A DNA stretch of 64,000 nt, from positions 124,001 to 188,000 of the forward strand of contig NZ_JAUSXF010000001.1 in NCBI RefSeq assembly GCF_030816475.1, in the 5' to 3' direction. Shown here in pieces: positions 1 to 9,268 of the stretch (its first letter is position 1; every line of letters begins with the position of its first letter). The position numbers and the translations under genes are program-made. The notes under the pieces are model-generated. The model was not told the DNA's origin. It did no database searches and saw nothing but the letters and a program-made list of their open reading frames with translations. This DNA comes from Arthrobacter pascens (GTDB taxonomy: Bacteria; Actinomycetota; Actinomycetes; Actinomycetales; Micrococcaceae).

Positions 1-1
1 T

Positions 2-1276
2 GTCGCTTGGATTCTGGCCAGCTCCGCGCTGGTCTGTATGATGATTCCCGCTTTGGCCCTGTTCTACGGGGGCATGGTGGGGTCCCGCCGCATTTTGAAC
101 ATGATGATGATGTGCTTCGGCGGCGCCAGCCTGGTTGCCGTCCTCTGGGCACTGTTCGGCTATTCGATGGCATTTGGAAATTCGGTCGGCGGGCTGGGGT
201 TGATCGGTGATCTTACCGAGTACCCCGGCATGGGTCAGATGCTGGCCAAAGACGACTCCGCTTCCATTCCGCTCATCCTGTTCGCCGCGTTCCAGCTGTT
301 CTTCGCATGCGTCACCACGGCCCTGGTTGCCGGAGCGGCTGCCGGGCGGATGAAATTCGGCGCTTGGATGCTGTTCGCCGGGATCTGGTCCACTGTGGTG
401 TATTTCCCGATTGCACACTGGGTGTTCGCCTTCACCTCTGCTGACGGCAGCGTCGTCGGCGGGTGGATCGCCAGCGGTATCAAAGCCATCGACTTCGCAG
501 GCGGAACTGCAGTGCATATGAACGCGGGCGCCGCGGCCCTGGCCCTGGCACTGGTTCTGGGCAAGAGCTCGGGTTGGCCGAAGATGGAACACACCAAGCC
601 GCACAGCAGGCCGCTTGTACTTGTGGGCGCGGGACTGCTCTGGGTTGGCTGGTTCGGCTTCAACGCCGGTTCCGCCCTCACCGCAGGCCAGTCCGCAGCC
701 GTTGTCTTCCTGAACACAGCTGTGGCAGCCTCCGCAGGCCTGCTCGCTTGGGCCCTGGTGGAGCGGGTGCGTCATGGTGCCGCCACCAGCATGGGCGCAG
801 CTTCCGGTCTGATCGCGGCCCTGGTCGCCATCACCCCCGCTTGTGGCGCTGTGAGCCCGCTGGGCGCATTGGCCATCGGCGCCATCGCCGGTGCAGTCTG
901 CTCACTTGCCATCGAATGGAAGTTCCGCCTCGGCTTCGACGACTCGCTCGATGTAGTGGGCGTGCACCTGGTGGGTGGCATCATCGGGACCCTGCTGATC
1001 GGTCTGTTCGCAACGGATGCTGCGCCGAACGGAGTAAACGGGCTCTTCTATGGCGGTGGCTTTACTCAGTTGGGTATCCAGGCACTGGCCACTGTCAGCG
1101 TCCTGGTCTACTCCTTCGGCGTCACATGGATCCTCGCCAAGATCCTGGACCGGACGATCGGGCTGCGTATCAAGCCTGAGGACGAAATGCGCGGCATCGA
1201 CCTCGCCGCGCACTCCGAGCTCGCCTACCTTACAGACGAAGACCCCGTGGAGCTGGGTTCCCCGCAGCGGGCTTAA
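2..1276 (+). CDS. amt: Ammonium transporter, 5'-partial
   Basis: The reading frame is open from base 2, so the true start and probably the first 20-30 residues lie outside the window. The protein is an Amt/MEP/Rh-family channel that conducts ammonia/ammonium across the membrane. Visible family signatures are the FYGGMVG segment after the first helix, the GGTAVHMNAGAAALAL stretch with the first pore histidine, and GVHLVGGIIGTLL with the second pore histidine. About ten hydrophobic helices remain, ending in a charged cytoplasmic tail. In the family a glnB-type gene often follows, but here the next gene is convergent and unrelated. A strong inverted repeat follows the stop codon. Confidence 0.95.
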   Translation, partial: VAWILASSALVCMMIPALALFYGGMVGSRRILNMMMMCFGGASLVAVLWALFGYSMAFGNSVGGLGLIGDLTEYPGMGQMLAKDDSASIPLILFAAFQLFFACVTTALVAGAAAGRMKFGAWMLFAGIWSTVVYFPIAHWVFAFTSADGSVVGGWIASGIKAIDFAGGTAVHMNAGAAALALALVLGKSSGWPKMEHTKPHSRPLVLVGAGLLWVGWFGFNAGSALTAGQSAAVVFLNTAVAASAGLLAWALVERVRHGAATSMGAASGLIAALVAITPACGAVSPLGALAIGAIAGAVCSLAIEWKFRLGFDDSLDVVGVHLVGGIIGTLLIGLFATDAAPNGVNGLFYGGGFTQLGIQALATVSVLVYSFGVTWILAKILDRTIGLRIKPEDEMRGIDLAAHSELAYLTDEDPVELGSPQRA

Positions 1277-1286
1277 CTCGTTCCCG

Positions 1287-1354
1287 TCAAAGGGCCGAAC
1301 CGCGGACCGGTGCCAGCATCAGCTGGCTTATAGTTCCGCGGTTCGGCCCTTTGA
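1287..1354. terminator. Bidirectional terminator between amt and the HNH gene
   Basis: A perfect 20-bp inverted repeat has arms at 1287-1306 and 1335-1354, with an inner ccagc/gctgg mini-hairpin in the 28-nt loop. It sits between the convergent amt and DUF222-HNH genes, so it probably ends both transcripts. There is no long T-tract, which is common for high-GC actinobacterial terminators. Confidence 0.7.
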
Positions 1355-1392
1355 TGTGCAGCTGAGGCGCGCAGGAGCTAGGTGCGCCAGTG

Positions 1393-2908
1393 TCACTCGT
1401 GGAATATCGCCCACTTTGGGAAGGGGTTTCGGGATTGCCGTGCCTCGACGTCATGGATTTCGTGCATGGCGTTGTTGGGCCAGTGGGGTGGTTCCCAGTT
1501 TTGTTGTTCGCTTTGGTAGTGGCGTCCGGTGGGTGAGGTCCAGCCTGGTGGTTTGTTTTTGGTGGCCTGGGTTGGTTTCCACGCGGTGGTGTGTTTGAGC
1601 CTGTGGTGTTTTCGGCAGGGTTGGCTGAGGTTGGTGATGCCGGTGGTTCCGCCTTTGTGCCAGGCGAGGAGGTGGTCTGCTTCGTTGTCCAGGGAGTGGT
1701 TGTTGCAGCCGGGGAAGGGGCATTTGCCGTCCCTAAGCCTTAGCCATTGCCGCATGGCTGTGGGGATGCGGTAGCTGGTGCGGCCGATTTCCAGGGGTGC
1801 GCCGTCGCGGGGGTCGGTCAGGACGCGGTGGAAGGAGTCGGCGCCGTCGGCGACGAGCGTGCGGGCCATTGAGGCAGGGATGGGGCCGTAGCCGTCCAGG
1901 GTGGCGGGTTCATCGGTGAGGCCCATGAGGGCGAACACCGGGACGGTGATGAGGACCTGGGCTTTGGGTGATGGCACCCCGCCGGAGATAGTAGTGCCGG
2001 CGTCCATAGCTCCGGTGGTGGCTGTCGTGGTGCCGGTGCCGGTAATTGTGGCCGTGTTGCCGGGCGTCGGTGGTGGTGCCTTCGAGGAGCCAGGTGGCCA
2101 TGGTGTCGGCGCGGAGTTGGGTGAGGGTCCTGCGCTCGTCCGGGCCTTGCAGGTCGCGGGCGGCGGTGGTGGTCCGGTCCCAGATCCCGGCCGCGGTGTC
2201 GGCGGGCAGGTAGGCGGAGAGCCAGGCCATGCCGTCCCGGTCCGGGGCGTACTCGACCCGCCGGTCCAGAATGCTGCGGGTATGGCGGATCTCGATGGTT
2301 TCGGCGTGGTGGCGCTCGCGCCAGGTCCGCGCTTTGGCCCGGAACCGGGACGGAACCAGCTCCCCGGCCGGACAGCTCCACACAGACCCTGGTTTCTCAG
2401 GGTCCACGTTCAGCAGGTCGGGGGCCAGGAAATGTGACTCCAAAGCAGCGGCCCCTGCCGCGTCAAGGCCAGTGGTTTCATCGACCATCACCTGGGCGTG
2501 CTGCCACGAAATTGACCCGTCCTGCAAAGCGGCCAGCGTCCGCGGCAAGGAACTGGTCAGAGCCTGGGACTCGGCAAGCAAAGCACTGGCGGCGCGTTCG
2601 CTCACGGTCAGGACGCACGCGACCTCAGCGACCACGGCCATCTCCTGGGCCGTGTGCTCCTGAGGCGATGCAGCCGGCGGCGCCATGGCCTGGGTTGCTT
2701 GCTCAAATCCCGCGGCCAACAAGACCTTTAGCCCCGCCAGCTGGGCTTCCGTCCGGGCAACCCGGGCCAGCCCGTCCAGACACGCGTCCGCCTGCTCCCG
2801 GAGCGGATCCGGGCCAGCGGACACAGTGTTGCCAGTACCGCGGCGCACCTGGGAAACCAGCGCAGCGACAGAAGCCTCAAACGCCCCCAACACTGCTGTG
2901 CTTTCCAT
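1393..2908 (-). pseudogene. DUF222 / HNH endonuclease protein, frameshifted
   Basis: Two overlapping minus-strand frames together make one DUF222-HNH protein. The upstream part (from ATG 2908, AGGA upstream; in-frame ATGs also at 2920 and 2932) holds the helical DUF222 domain. The downstream part (to 1393) carries the HNH nuclease with CPFPGC, the N-E-A-D-H motif and CRKHHRLKH. The switch falls near 2050-2070. Before it the frame reads a family-like GTTTDAR, then turns into low-complexity His/Arg; the other frame continues sensibly as TATITGTG. A single-base indel explains this. These genes are multicopy in Arthrobacter relatives and their role is unclear. It may be a real pseudogene or a sequencing error. 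Confidence 0.8.
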
Positions 2909-2983
2909 ACTGCAAATCATCCTGCGAGGCACTACATTAACACTCAGCCCACTCGCGTCGACCGCGTCACCCTTGAACGGGCG

Positions 2984-5900
2984 TCACTCCTTGAAGAGCC
3001 CTGCGAGGTCCTCGGCCGTGATCGAACCGCCGGACAGTGCGTCGCCCTCCATCACGTCCGCAAACAGCTGTGATTTTCGTGCCTTTAGGGCCATGACCTT
3101 TTCCTCGATCGTGTCTTTGGCAACCAGCCGGTAAACCATCACGTTCCGGGCCTGGCCGATCCTGTGGGTGCGGTCAACGGCCTGCGCTTCGGATGCGGGG
3201 TTCCACCACGGGTCGAGCAGGAATACGTAGTCGGCCTCGGTCAGGTTCAGCCCGAATCCACCGGCCTTCAGTGAAATCAGGAACACCGGCGCGCTGCCGT
3301 TCTTGAACTCGTTGACGACGTCGGTGCGGTTCCGGGTGCCGCCGTCGAGATAGCAGAACTCGATCTTCTCCTCCACAAGCCGCTCGCGCACCTTGCCGAG
3401 GAATCCCGTGAACTGGCTGAAGATCAGCGCCCGGTGGCCTTCCGCCACCAGATCCTCCAGTTGTTCGAAGAGCACGTCGAGCTTGCTGGACCGGACACCG
3501 GCCAGAGACGGATCCACCAGCGAGGCATCCAGGCTGAGCTGCCGCAACAGCGTCAGCGACTGGAAGATCGTGAAGCGGTTCTTATTGACGTCCTCGATCA
3601 GACCCAGGATCTTCTGCCGCTCACGCTGCAGGTGCGTCTGGTAAACCTTCTGATGCCGCGGGTTCAGCACCACTTCCAGGATCTGCTCCTGCTTGGGCGG
3701 CAAGTCCTTGATGACCTGGTCCTTGGTACGCCGCATCATCAGCGGACGGACCCGACGGCGAAGCTTTTCCAACTGCCCTTTGTCCCCGTTCTTCTCCACG
3801 GGCTTTTGGTAGTACTCGGCAAACCGCTTGGGGCTCGCAAACAGGCCTGGCGCGACGATCGACGTCAGAGCCCAGAACTCCATGAGGTTGTTCTCCAGCG
3901 GGGTGCCCGTGATCGCCAGCTTGAACGCCGCGGGCAGCTTGCGGGCACACTGGTATGCCTTGGACTGGTGGTTCTTCACGAACTGGGCTTCGTCCAGTAC
4001 CAGCCCGGCCCAGGTCTTGGAAGCGTAGGAATCGTAGTCGATCCGGAACAGGGCGTAGGACGTGATCACGATGTCCGCGCCCTCCATTGTGTGCGCCGGG
4101 TCCTGGCCGTTCTTCGCAAACGTCTCGCCGATGGCCTTCACTCTCAGGCCGGGGGCGAAGCGCGCGGCCTCCGCCGCCCAGTTGCCCACGACGCTGGTGG
4201 GGGCGACCACCAGGAAGGGAGTGCCGCCGTCGGACGCTGTCTGGCCCGCGTCCGACGCTTTACCCGGCGCTGCGCCCGGCTCCCCTTCGGAAGCAGCGGC
4301 CGCCTGCTCCTTGGCGGCGCACATCAGGGCGAGGGCCTGCACAGTCTTGCCCAGGCCCATGTCGTCAGCGAGGACTCCGCCCAGGCTGTGCCGGTACAGG
4401 AAGGTCAGCCAGTTGAAGCCCTCCAGCTGGTAGGGACGCAGCTCGGCGTTGAGCGAATCGGGCAGCGGCAGCCCGTCCACGCCGCCGTCGAGCAGCCCGC
4501 CCACGGCCTCGCGCCAGGCACTGGCCTGCTCGTCCACGATGCCCAGGTGCGCGAGTTCGTCCCAGAGCCCTGCCTGGAAGCGGCTGATCTGCAGCGGGGC
4601 GTCCTTGTTGTCCTGCAGCGAACGGGCCTCCTCGATGAGGGCGCGGAGCTGATGCAGTTCGGGAAGGTCCAGTGAGAAGTAGGCGCCGCTGGGCAGCAGC
4701 ATCTTGGTCTGCCCGGCGGCAAGGGCGGAGAAAACGGCGGCGAAGGAAACCGGCTGGCCTTCCAGGGTGATCTGGATGCCGAGGTCGAACCAGTCGCGCT
4801 GCTCCGTGGCCTTGGTGGAGATGGAAACCACGGGAGCTTCCTCGGCCTCCCGGTAGTCGGCAATGTCCCCGGCGGTATCAACCACAACGTCCGGTGCATT
4901 CCGGAGCCGGGGCAGCACTTCCTCGGTAAAGGCCAGGGTGTCCAGGCCGCTGAGTTCGGCGGATGCGGCCAGCCGGGGGGTGCCCCAGCCGCCGGTGGCA
5001 GATTCGCCCAGGGCCGGGACCGTGTTCCAGGGCTGGCCGATGCCCTCCAGGATGCGCGCCTCGGCGGCGTCGTCCCGGTAGCCGTGGTCGCCAGGATGAC
5101 GCCACAGGGGCTGGGCCGTGACCAGGTTTCCGGACGTGTAGTGCCATTCCCAGTGCAGCCGGACGCGATGGTCGGCGCCGTAGTTGGCCAGGAGGGACAG
5201 GGTGGGAAGGGCCAGGGCAGGCAACTCCACTGACTCGTCCGAGGCGGTGACACGGGCGGCCTGCTTGAGTTTGGGGTAGAAGCCGGTGAGGAACCGTGTC
5301 TCGTCCTTGGCCGGGATATGCAAAGTGCTGCCGGCGGTAACGAACGTGAGGAGTTCCTCACTCAGCCCGCTTTCGAGCGGAGCCAGCGTGATCACACTCT
5401 CCGCGACACCCGGCAAGGCATCCCCGTCGGAGGTCAGGAAGATGCCGTGCGCCGGCCGGCCGATGGTACCTACCGCCCCAGGATCAACCTCGACGCTCTC
5501 AACAGTGATGGTTGGCGCCAGCTCCAGCCCGCCGTCGTCGTGCGTTTTTCCTCCTGCGGGCTCGGCATCTTCACCGACGGGGGAGCCGAACCGGCTCAAA
5601 TTAAGTCCGACGGCGGCCGGAGAGTCCGCGAGCCGCACTGGTTCGGTGCCGCGGCTGTGAACGAGCGCGAGGCCTATCTTTTTCGCGTCTGCCAGGAGGC
5701 TCCACATGTTCTTTCCGGCGAACGTGTTCAGCCCGAGCCACAGCGCGGAGGAGTTGTGTAGGCGGTTGGCGGCGGCGGTATGGGCGGCCAGGAATTCCTG
5801 CATCCACTCCACGTGCTGTTCATTGCATTCGCGCCGGAAGTTCAGGTAGCTGAGCGTGTTCCAGGAGACGTCGCCGCGGATCCATTTGCCTTTGGATCCC

Positions 5901-6517
5901 ATGATCACGGGCCGGGCCTTAAGCTGGCGGACGCTGCGGAGCGGATCGCGCCGGCCTGTGTAGGAGAAGTGCGGGGCCGGTTCCTCGATCTCGAACTGAA
6001 GTGCCAGCGGGATGCCGTTGCTGGACTGGGTGATGCCGGGCTGGGAAATGAGCGGGCTCAGGGCCTGCTCCCAGTCGGCGAGCTCCGGACCGGCAGGCTG
6101 GCGTGACAGCCGGGAAACCTCGGAAGGGGCGAGCAGCTGGACGCGGGTGGCCGGGTTGTCCTCGGCCGCGAACAGCAGCGCTGCCACGTGCTTGCAGTCC
6201 TTGCGCACAGGGCAGCTGCACACGCCCACGGTGCAGCTCCAGCCGCCGGCTTTCCGGACGAGCTTGGCTGTGGTGGAGTACGGGATTTCCGCGCCGCCAC
6301 GGACTTTGCCCAGCATCAGGCCGGTGGCGGCGTCGAAAGAGATCCCGGAAACGCGGCTTCCCATGGCATAGGCCAGCCCGGCCGCGAGGGAGCGGTCGTT
6401 GATGGCGGGGGTCTGTATTGCCAGTGCCGCACTCTCGTCCGGTTGGGATGGCATGGTGCGCGCTACTTTCAGCAGGCCACGGCGGGCCCGTGTCCGATGG
6501 TTGGTTATCTGATCCAT
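2984..6517 (-). CDS. SWIM zinc-finger SNF2-family helicase
   Basis: A protein of up to 1177 residues that is probably a DNA-dependent ATPase remodelling protein-DNA or transcription complexes (HepA/RapA-like superfamily 2). An N-terminal SWIM finger is visible (C100-x-C102-x5-C108-x-H110). A long unassigned middle region follows, then the SNF2 core in the last 450 residues: DMGLGKTVQ (Walker A), LVLDEAQ (DEAQ-type motif II), TGTPLENN (motif III), SQFTGFL, and GGFGLNLTEAD with DRTHRIGQ (motifs V-VI). The start is uncertain: ATG 6517 or ATG 6454 (MPSQPDES), neither with a clear ribosome site. Neighbours suggest no operon. Function is inferred from domains only. Confidence 0.9.
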   Translation of the reverse strand: MDQITNHRTRARRGLLKVARTMPSQPDESAALAIQTPAINDRSLAAGLAYAMGSRVSGISFDAATGLMLGKVRGGAEIPYSTTAKLVRKAGGWSCTVGVCSCPVRKDCKHVAALLFAAEDNPATRVQLLAPSEVSRLSRQPAGPELADWEQALSPLISQPGITQSSNGIPLALQFEIEEPAPHFSYTGRRDPLRSVRQLKARPVIMGSKGKWIRGDVSWNTLSYLNFRRECNEQHVEWMQEFLAAHTAAANRLHNSSALWLGLNTFAGKNMWSLLADAKKIGLALVHSRGTEPVRLADSPAAVGLNLSRFGSPVGEDAEPAGGKTHDDGGLELAPTITVESVEVDPGAVGTIGRPAHGIFLTSDGDALPGVAESVITLAPLESGLSEELLTFVTAGSTLHIPAKDETRFLTGFYPKLKQAARVTASDESVELPALALPTLSLLANYGADHRVRLHWEWHYTSGNLVTAQPLWRHPGDHGYRDDAAEARILEGIGQPWNTVPALGESATGGWGTPRLAASAELSGLDTLAFTEEVLPRLRNAPDVVVDTAGDIADYREAEEAPVVSISTKATEQRDWFDLGIQITLEGQPVSFAAVFSALAAGQTKMLLPSGAYFSLDLPELHQLRALIEEARSLQDNKDAPLQISRFQAGLWDELAHLGIVDEQASAWREAVGGLLDGGVDGLPLPDSLNAELRPYQLEGFNWLTFLYRHSLGGVLADDMGLGKTVQALALMCAAKEQAAAASEGEPGAAPGKASDAGQTASDGGTPFLVVAPTSVVGNWAAEAARFAPGLRVKAIGETFAKNGQDPAHTMEGADIVITSYALFRIDYDSYASKTWAGLVLDEAQFVKNHQSKAYQCARKLPAAFKLAITGTPLENNLMEFWALTSIVAPGLFASPKRFAEYYQKPVEKNGDKGQLEKLRRRVRPLMMRRTKDQVIKDLPPKQEQILEVVLNPRHQKVYQTHLQRERQKILGLIEDVNKNRFTIFQSLTLLRQLSLDASLVDPSLAGVRSSKLDVLFEQLEDLVAEGHRALIFSQFTGFLGKVRERLVEEKIEFCYLDGGTRNRTDVVNEFKNGSAPVFLISLKAGGFGLNLTEADYVFLLDPWWNPASEAQAVDRTHRIGQARNVMVYRLVAKDTIEEKVMALKARKSQLFADVMEGDALSGGSITAEDLAGLFKE

Positions 6518-6829
6518 CTTAGTTTGCCCGGCGAGTAGGTGCTGTCTCCCTGCCTGGCACCCCCGGCCCGGCCTGGTGCCGCCGTGCCCGCGACACTGGG
6601 CTCCCCCCGGCCGAAATCGCGGGAAAGGTGCCAGTTACGCCGGAACGTTCCAGCGAACAGGCAGCGATCCCGCGATCTCGACGGCGTCTCAACGGCGCGG
6701 GGGCCAGAGCGACAGCCGTACTTTGAAACTTCGCCCGACGTTAACTTCGTCCTCGACAACGCGTCCGCCCGGCCCGCATAGCGTGAAAGGTGTCCTGAGC
6801 AGCACCGTCCTTTCGCAGTGAGGATTCCC
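6518..6829. other. Intergenic region between the SNF2 helicase and DUF4375 genes
   Basis: A 312-bp divergent gene-free stretch. It contains a 9-bp inverted repeat (ATCGCGGGA 6616-6624, TCCCGCGAT 6668-6676) enclosing the palindrome GGAACGTTCC at 6642-6651. I see no convincing promoter pair, coding frame or RNA signature. The palindromes could be operators for either gene. Confidence 0.4.
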
Positions 6830-7681
6830 ATGACCACGATCCAGCAGCCAGTCGTTCTGACCACCGCCAGTATTGAAGCAAGCGACGAGGAGGTCGTCGA
6901 CGCAAACGTGAGTGTGGTTGATGCCATGCACAGGGAACTCCTCGAGTCCCCGGAGATTTCTCCGGTGGCGCTCCGCAGCTACTACGTGGACTTCTACCTG
7001 ACGCAGTCCCTGGAGGGCGGCTTCGCACAGTACGTTTTTACCTCCGTTGACCGGGTCGAAAGCGACACACTCATCCGGGAAGGCATGGCCGCCATGGGTG
7101 CCACCGCCCACCTGGGACTGTTCAACCGGACCGCCGAGGCGTTCGATGCGCTGTCCGAGGAGGACGCCGAGCGCTACCTCGACGGCGGGCTCGACGAGGA
7201 CGGGGAGGCCCCCGACGGCGTACGCCGGATGGAAGAGCTCGACGGCGACTTCGAGGAGCTGCTGGAATCCGAGAACATTACTGCGCTCAACGCGGCCTGG
7301 CTCCGCGGGCAGGAAGGGCTGCTGGTGCTGGATGAAGCGGAGCTGGCTGCTCACATTGCGCGGCTCGTTGCACTCATTCCTGACCTTGCGGAGCGGCAGG
7401 CCAAGGCTGATGCTGCGGCGCTGGAGGACGCACCGGACTTCGAAATCATCATCCGGGAACTGTGCGGTATTTCCGGTTACGCCCTGGTGAGAATCACCAT
7501 GGGCGACCCCAACTATCTGCACGACGGCGTGAAGACGGTGGCTTGGCATTTCAGTACTGATCATGGCGACTTCCTGATGATCGAAGAGGATGACGAAGCG
7601 TTCATGATCGACCCGCAGACCCGGGAAATCGTGGCTGTCGTGGAGTTCGAGGACGCCGACGGCGAGATGGTCGACGCCTAA
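6830..7681 (+). CDS. DUF4375 (DMP19-like) protein
   Basis: A soluble, very acidic protein of about 283 residues. The region around SYYVDFYLTQSLEGGFAQYVF resembles DUF4375/DMP19, where a YVxxxxxGGFxQYF-type segment is typical. The DMP19 name comes from a Neisseria DNA mimic, but most bacterial members are uncharacterised and I do not assign a function. The ATG at 6830 was preferred over the in-frame GTG at 6818 because GTGAGGA lies five bases before it. It stands alone and is followed by a 17-bp inverted repeat. Confidence 0.7.
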   Translation: MTTIQQPVVLTTASIEASDEEVVDANVSVVDAMHRELLESPEISPVALRSYYVDFYLTQSLEGGFAQYVFTSVDRVESDTLIREGMAAMGATAHLGLFNRTAEAFDALSEEDAERYLDGGLDEDGEAPDGVRRMEELDGDFEELLESENITALNAAWLRGQEGLLVLDEAELAAHIARLVALIPDLAERQAKADAAALEDAPDFEIIIRELCGISGYALVRITMGDPNYLHDGVKTVAWHFSTDHGDFLMIEEDDEAFMIDPQTREIVAVVEFEDADGEMVDA

Positions 7682-7692
7682 AGCAGCCGGCT

Positions 7693-7748
7693 CGCCGGAA
7701 GCCTGCGTGGTCGCCGTGAACTTCCGGCGGGCACGCAGGCTTCCGGCG
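7693..7748. terminator. Inverted-repeat terminator after the DUF4375 gene
   Basis: Perfect 17-bp arms at 7693-7709 and 7732-7748 with a 22-nt loop, beginning 12 nt after the stop codon. No T-tract follows. Confidence 0.6.
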
Positions 7749-7921
7749 ATTTCGACGGCGGGTGGTGCCCGACGTCGGCCGTCTACCCAGCCCGCGAGAG
7801 AGACAGTGTCGGGGAAATTTTCAGGGCCACCGTAACTTTCCCGGATCCGGCAGCGATGTACATGGTGATTGGCTCCCCACGGAGCCGCATCTGCATTGTT
7901 GTCTAGGTTTTGGAGTGTCGC

Positions 7922-8560
7922 ATGTCCTTGTTCACTGTTCTTGCCACCAGCAAAGTCGCCGCCGGAATCCTGGCCGCAGGCACCCTGGCCGTCGGTGGAA
8001 CCGGCGTTGCCGCTGTTGCAGGCGCCCTTCCGTCGGACGCACAGCAGACCGCCCACGACCTTCTCGGCGCCCCGGCTCCGAAGCTGCCCGCTGCAGCCGC
8101 TGCCGCCACCGCTGATAGCGATGCTGCCGCAGACGCTTCCGGCACGGCCGCTGTCTCCGACAAGAAGGTAACCGCCCAGGCAAAGACGTCAGCCGAAGCA
8201 GGAACCGCTGTTGACGCCGCCGGTGCCGCCTCCTTCGGCCTGTGCACGGCCTTCACCCACGGCGGACTGAACGCCAAGTCCGAAGGCTTCGCCTCGCTGG
8301 TTGTTGCAGCCAAGGGTGAAGCAAACGTTGAGAGCTTCTGCAAGGACGTCATCGCCAAGTCCGACGCCGCTGCTGACGCCAAGGCTGCTGCCAAGGGTTC
8401 CGCCGCTGTTGAGACCGAGGCTCCCGAGGTTCCGGCAGTTCCTGCTGTCCCCGCAGTTCCCGCTGTTCCGGGTGTCGACGGAGCGCCTGCTGTTCCTGCC
8501 GTTCCGGCCGTGCCCGCTGTCCCCGCCCACGCTGACGCTCCCGCCGTTTCGGCCCGCTAA
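7922..8560 (+). CDS. Envelope protein with C-terminal PAVPAV repeats
   Basis: About 212 residues starting at ATG 7922 (TTGGAG six bases upstream). One hydrophobic segment near residues 10-33 is a signal peptide or membrane anchor. It is followed by an ALPSDAQQTAHDLLGAPAP motif, an Ala-rich linker, and a GLCTAFTHGGL...FCKDVIA segment whose two cysteines may form a disulfide. The C-terminus is a Val-Pro-Ala tandem repeat typical of cell-wall-spanning or extracellular linkers. The gene immediately precedes an ECF sigma gene and a second Pro-rich membrane protein, and I recall similar proteins next to sigma loci in actinobacteria. The function is unknown; an envelope role under that sigma factor is inference. 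Confidence 0.7.
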   Translation: MSLFTVLATSKVAAGILAAGTLAVGGTGVAAVAGALPSDAQQTAHDLLGAPAPKLPAAAAAATADSDAAADASGTAAVSDKKVTAQAKTSAEAGTAVDAAGAASFGLCTAFTHGGLNAKSEGFASLVVAAKGEANVESFCKDVIAKSDAAADAKAAAKGSAAVETEAPEVPAVPAVPAVPAVPGVDGAPAVPAVPAVPAVPAHADAPAVSAR

Positions 8561-8575
8561 CACCCCTTCAGCTAG

Positions 8576-8624
8576 TGTGGACTGCGGAAACCGGACCTCC
8601 CCGGCCGGATTTCCGCAGTCCACA
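8576..8624. terminator. Inverted-repeat terminator after the PAVPAV gene
   Basis: Perfect 15-bp arms (8576-8590, 8610-8624), with CCGG/CCGG extending the stem inward. It separates the PAVPAV gene from the ECF sigma gene, so the two are probably separate transcripts or linked only by read-through. Confidence 0.6.
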
Positions 8625-8707
8625 TTGGCAGTCCACGAGGGAGCGGAGAAGTCCGCGCCGGTTACCGGGATGCGCGGGTTCCGCCGCCCGGGATGGAGGA
8701 GCCGCTG

Positions 8708-9268
8708 GTGCTTGACGCGTTGGCTGAAGAAGACATCGAGATATTGGCAGACACAGCCGGGACTGATCCGGCTGTGCTTTTTGGTGCTGCCTACCGGATG
8801 TTCTCCGGCGCCGTCCTGGGCTACCTCCGGGCCCGTGGTGTCGATGATCCCGAGGCCGTCACGCAGGATGTTTTCCTGGCCTTCTTCCCCAAGGTCGGCG
8901 AGCTGACGGGGGGTCTCCAGGGCGCCAAGTCGCTGCTGTTCTCGATAGCCCACGCGCGGATGGTCGACTACTACCGGCGGCTCGAACGCAGGCCCGATTT
9001 CACACCCTACGATCCCCTGCAGGACGGGCGCAGCACCGCTTCCGCCGAGGATCACGCGCTGGGCCACGACGGCGGCGCCGCGGCCCTTTTGGAGGGCCTT
9101 GCCGACGACCACCGCGAAGTCCTGGCCCTGCGTGTGGTGGCCGACCTTTCCATCGACCAGGTGGCAGGCATTATGGGCAAATCGCCAGGTGCCATCAAGC
9201 AGCTGCAACGCAGGGCGCTGCAAAACCTCAAGGACCAGACGCTAAGAAGAAACCAGGCACAAACATGA
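8708..9268 (+). CDS. ECF-family RNA polymerase sigma factor
   Basis: About 186 residues with sigma region 2 (AVLGYLRARGVDDPEAVTQDVFLAFF, then KSLLFSIAHARMVDYYRRLER) and region 4 (ALRVVADLSIDQVAGIMGKSPGAIKQLQRRAL, a helix-turn-helix). It should direct RNA polymerase to a small envelope- or stress-related regulon. The GTG at 8708 is chosen because GGAGGAG lies exactly six bases before it; an ATG at 8693 would place that sequence inside the gene. The stop overlaps the next start by 4 nt, so the downstream membrane protein is co-translated and probably regulates the sigma factor. Confidence 0.9.
   Translation: MLDALAEEDIEILADTAGTDPAVLFGAAYRMFSGAVLGYLRARGVDDPEAVTQDVFLAFFPKVGELTGGLQGAKSLLFSIAHARMVDYYRRLERRPDFTPYDPLQDGRSTASAEDHALGHDGGAAALLEGLADDHREVLALRVVADLSIDQVAGIMGKSPGAIKQLQRRALQNLKDQTLRRNQAQT

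Noticed and set aside
2984..6517. SNF2 helicase next to an HNH nuclease as a defence island
   Set aside because: The nuclease is a frameshifted DUF222-HNH gene typical of housekeeping copies, and no methylase, DUF1998 or other defence partner is present.
8430..8556. Regular repeats of GTTCCTGC/GTCCCCGC type resembling an array
   Set aside because: They encode the in-frame PAVPAV protein repeat and lack the spacer structure of a CRISPR array.
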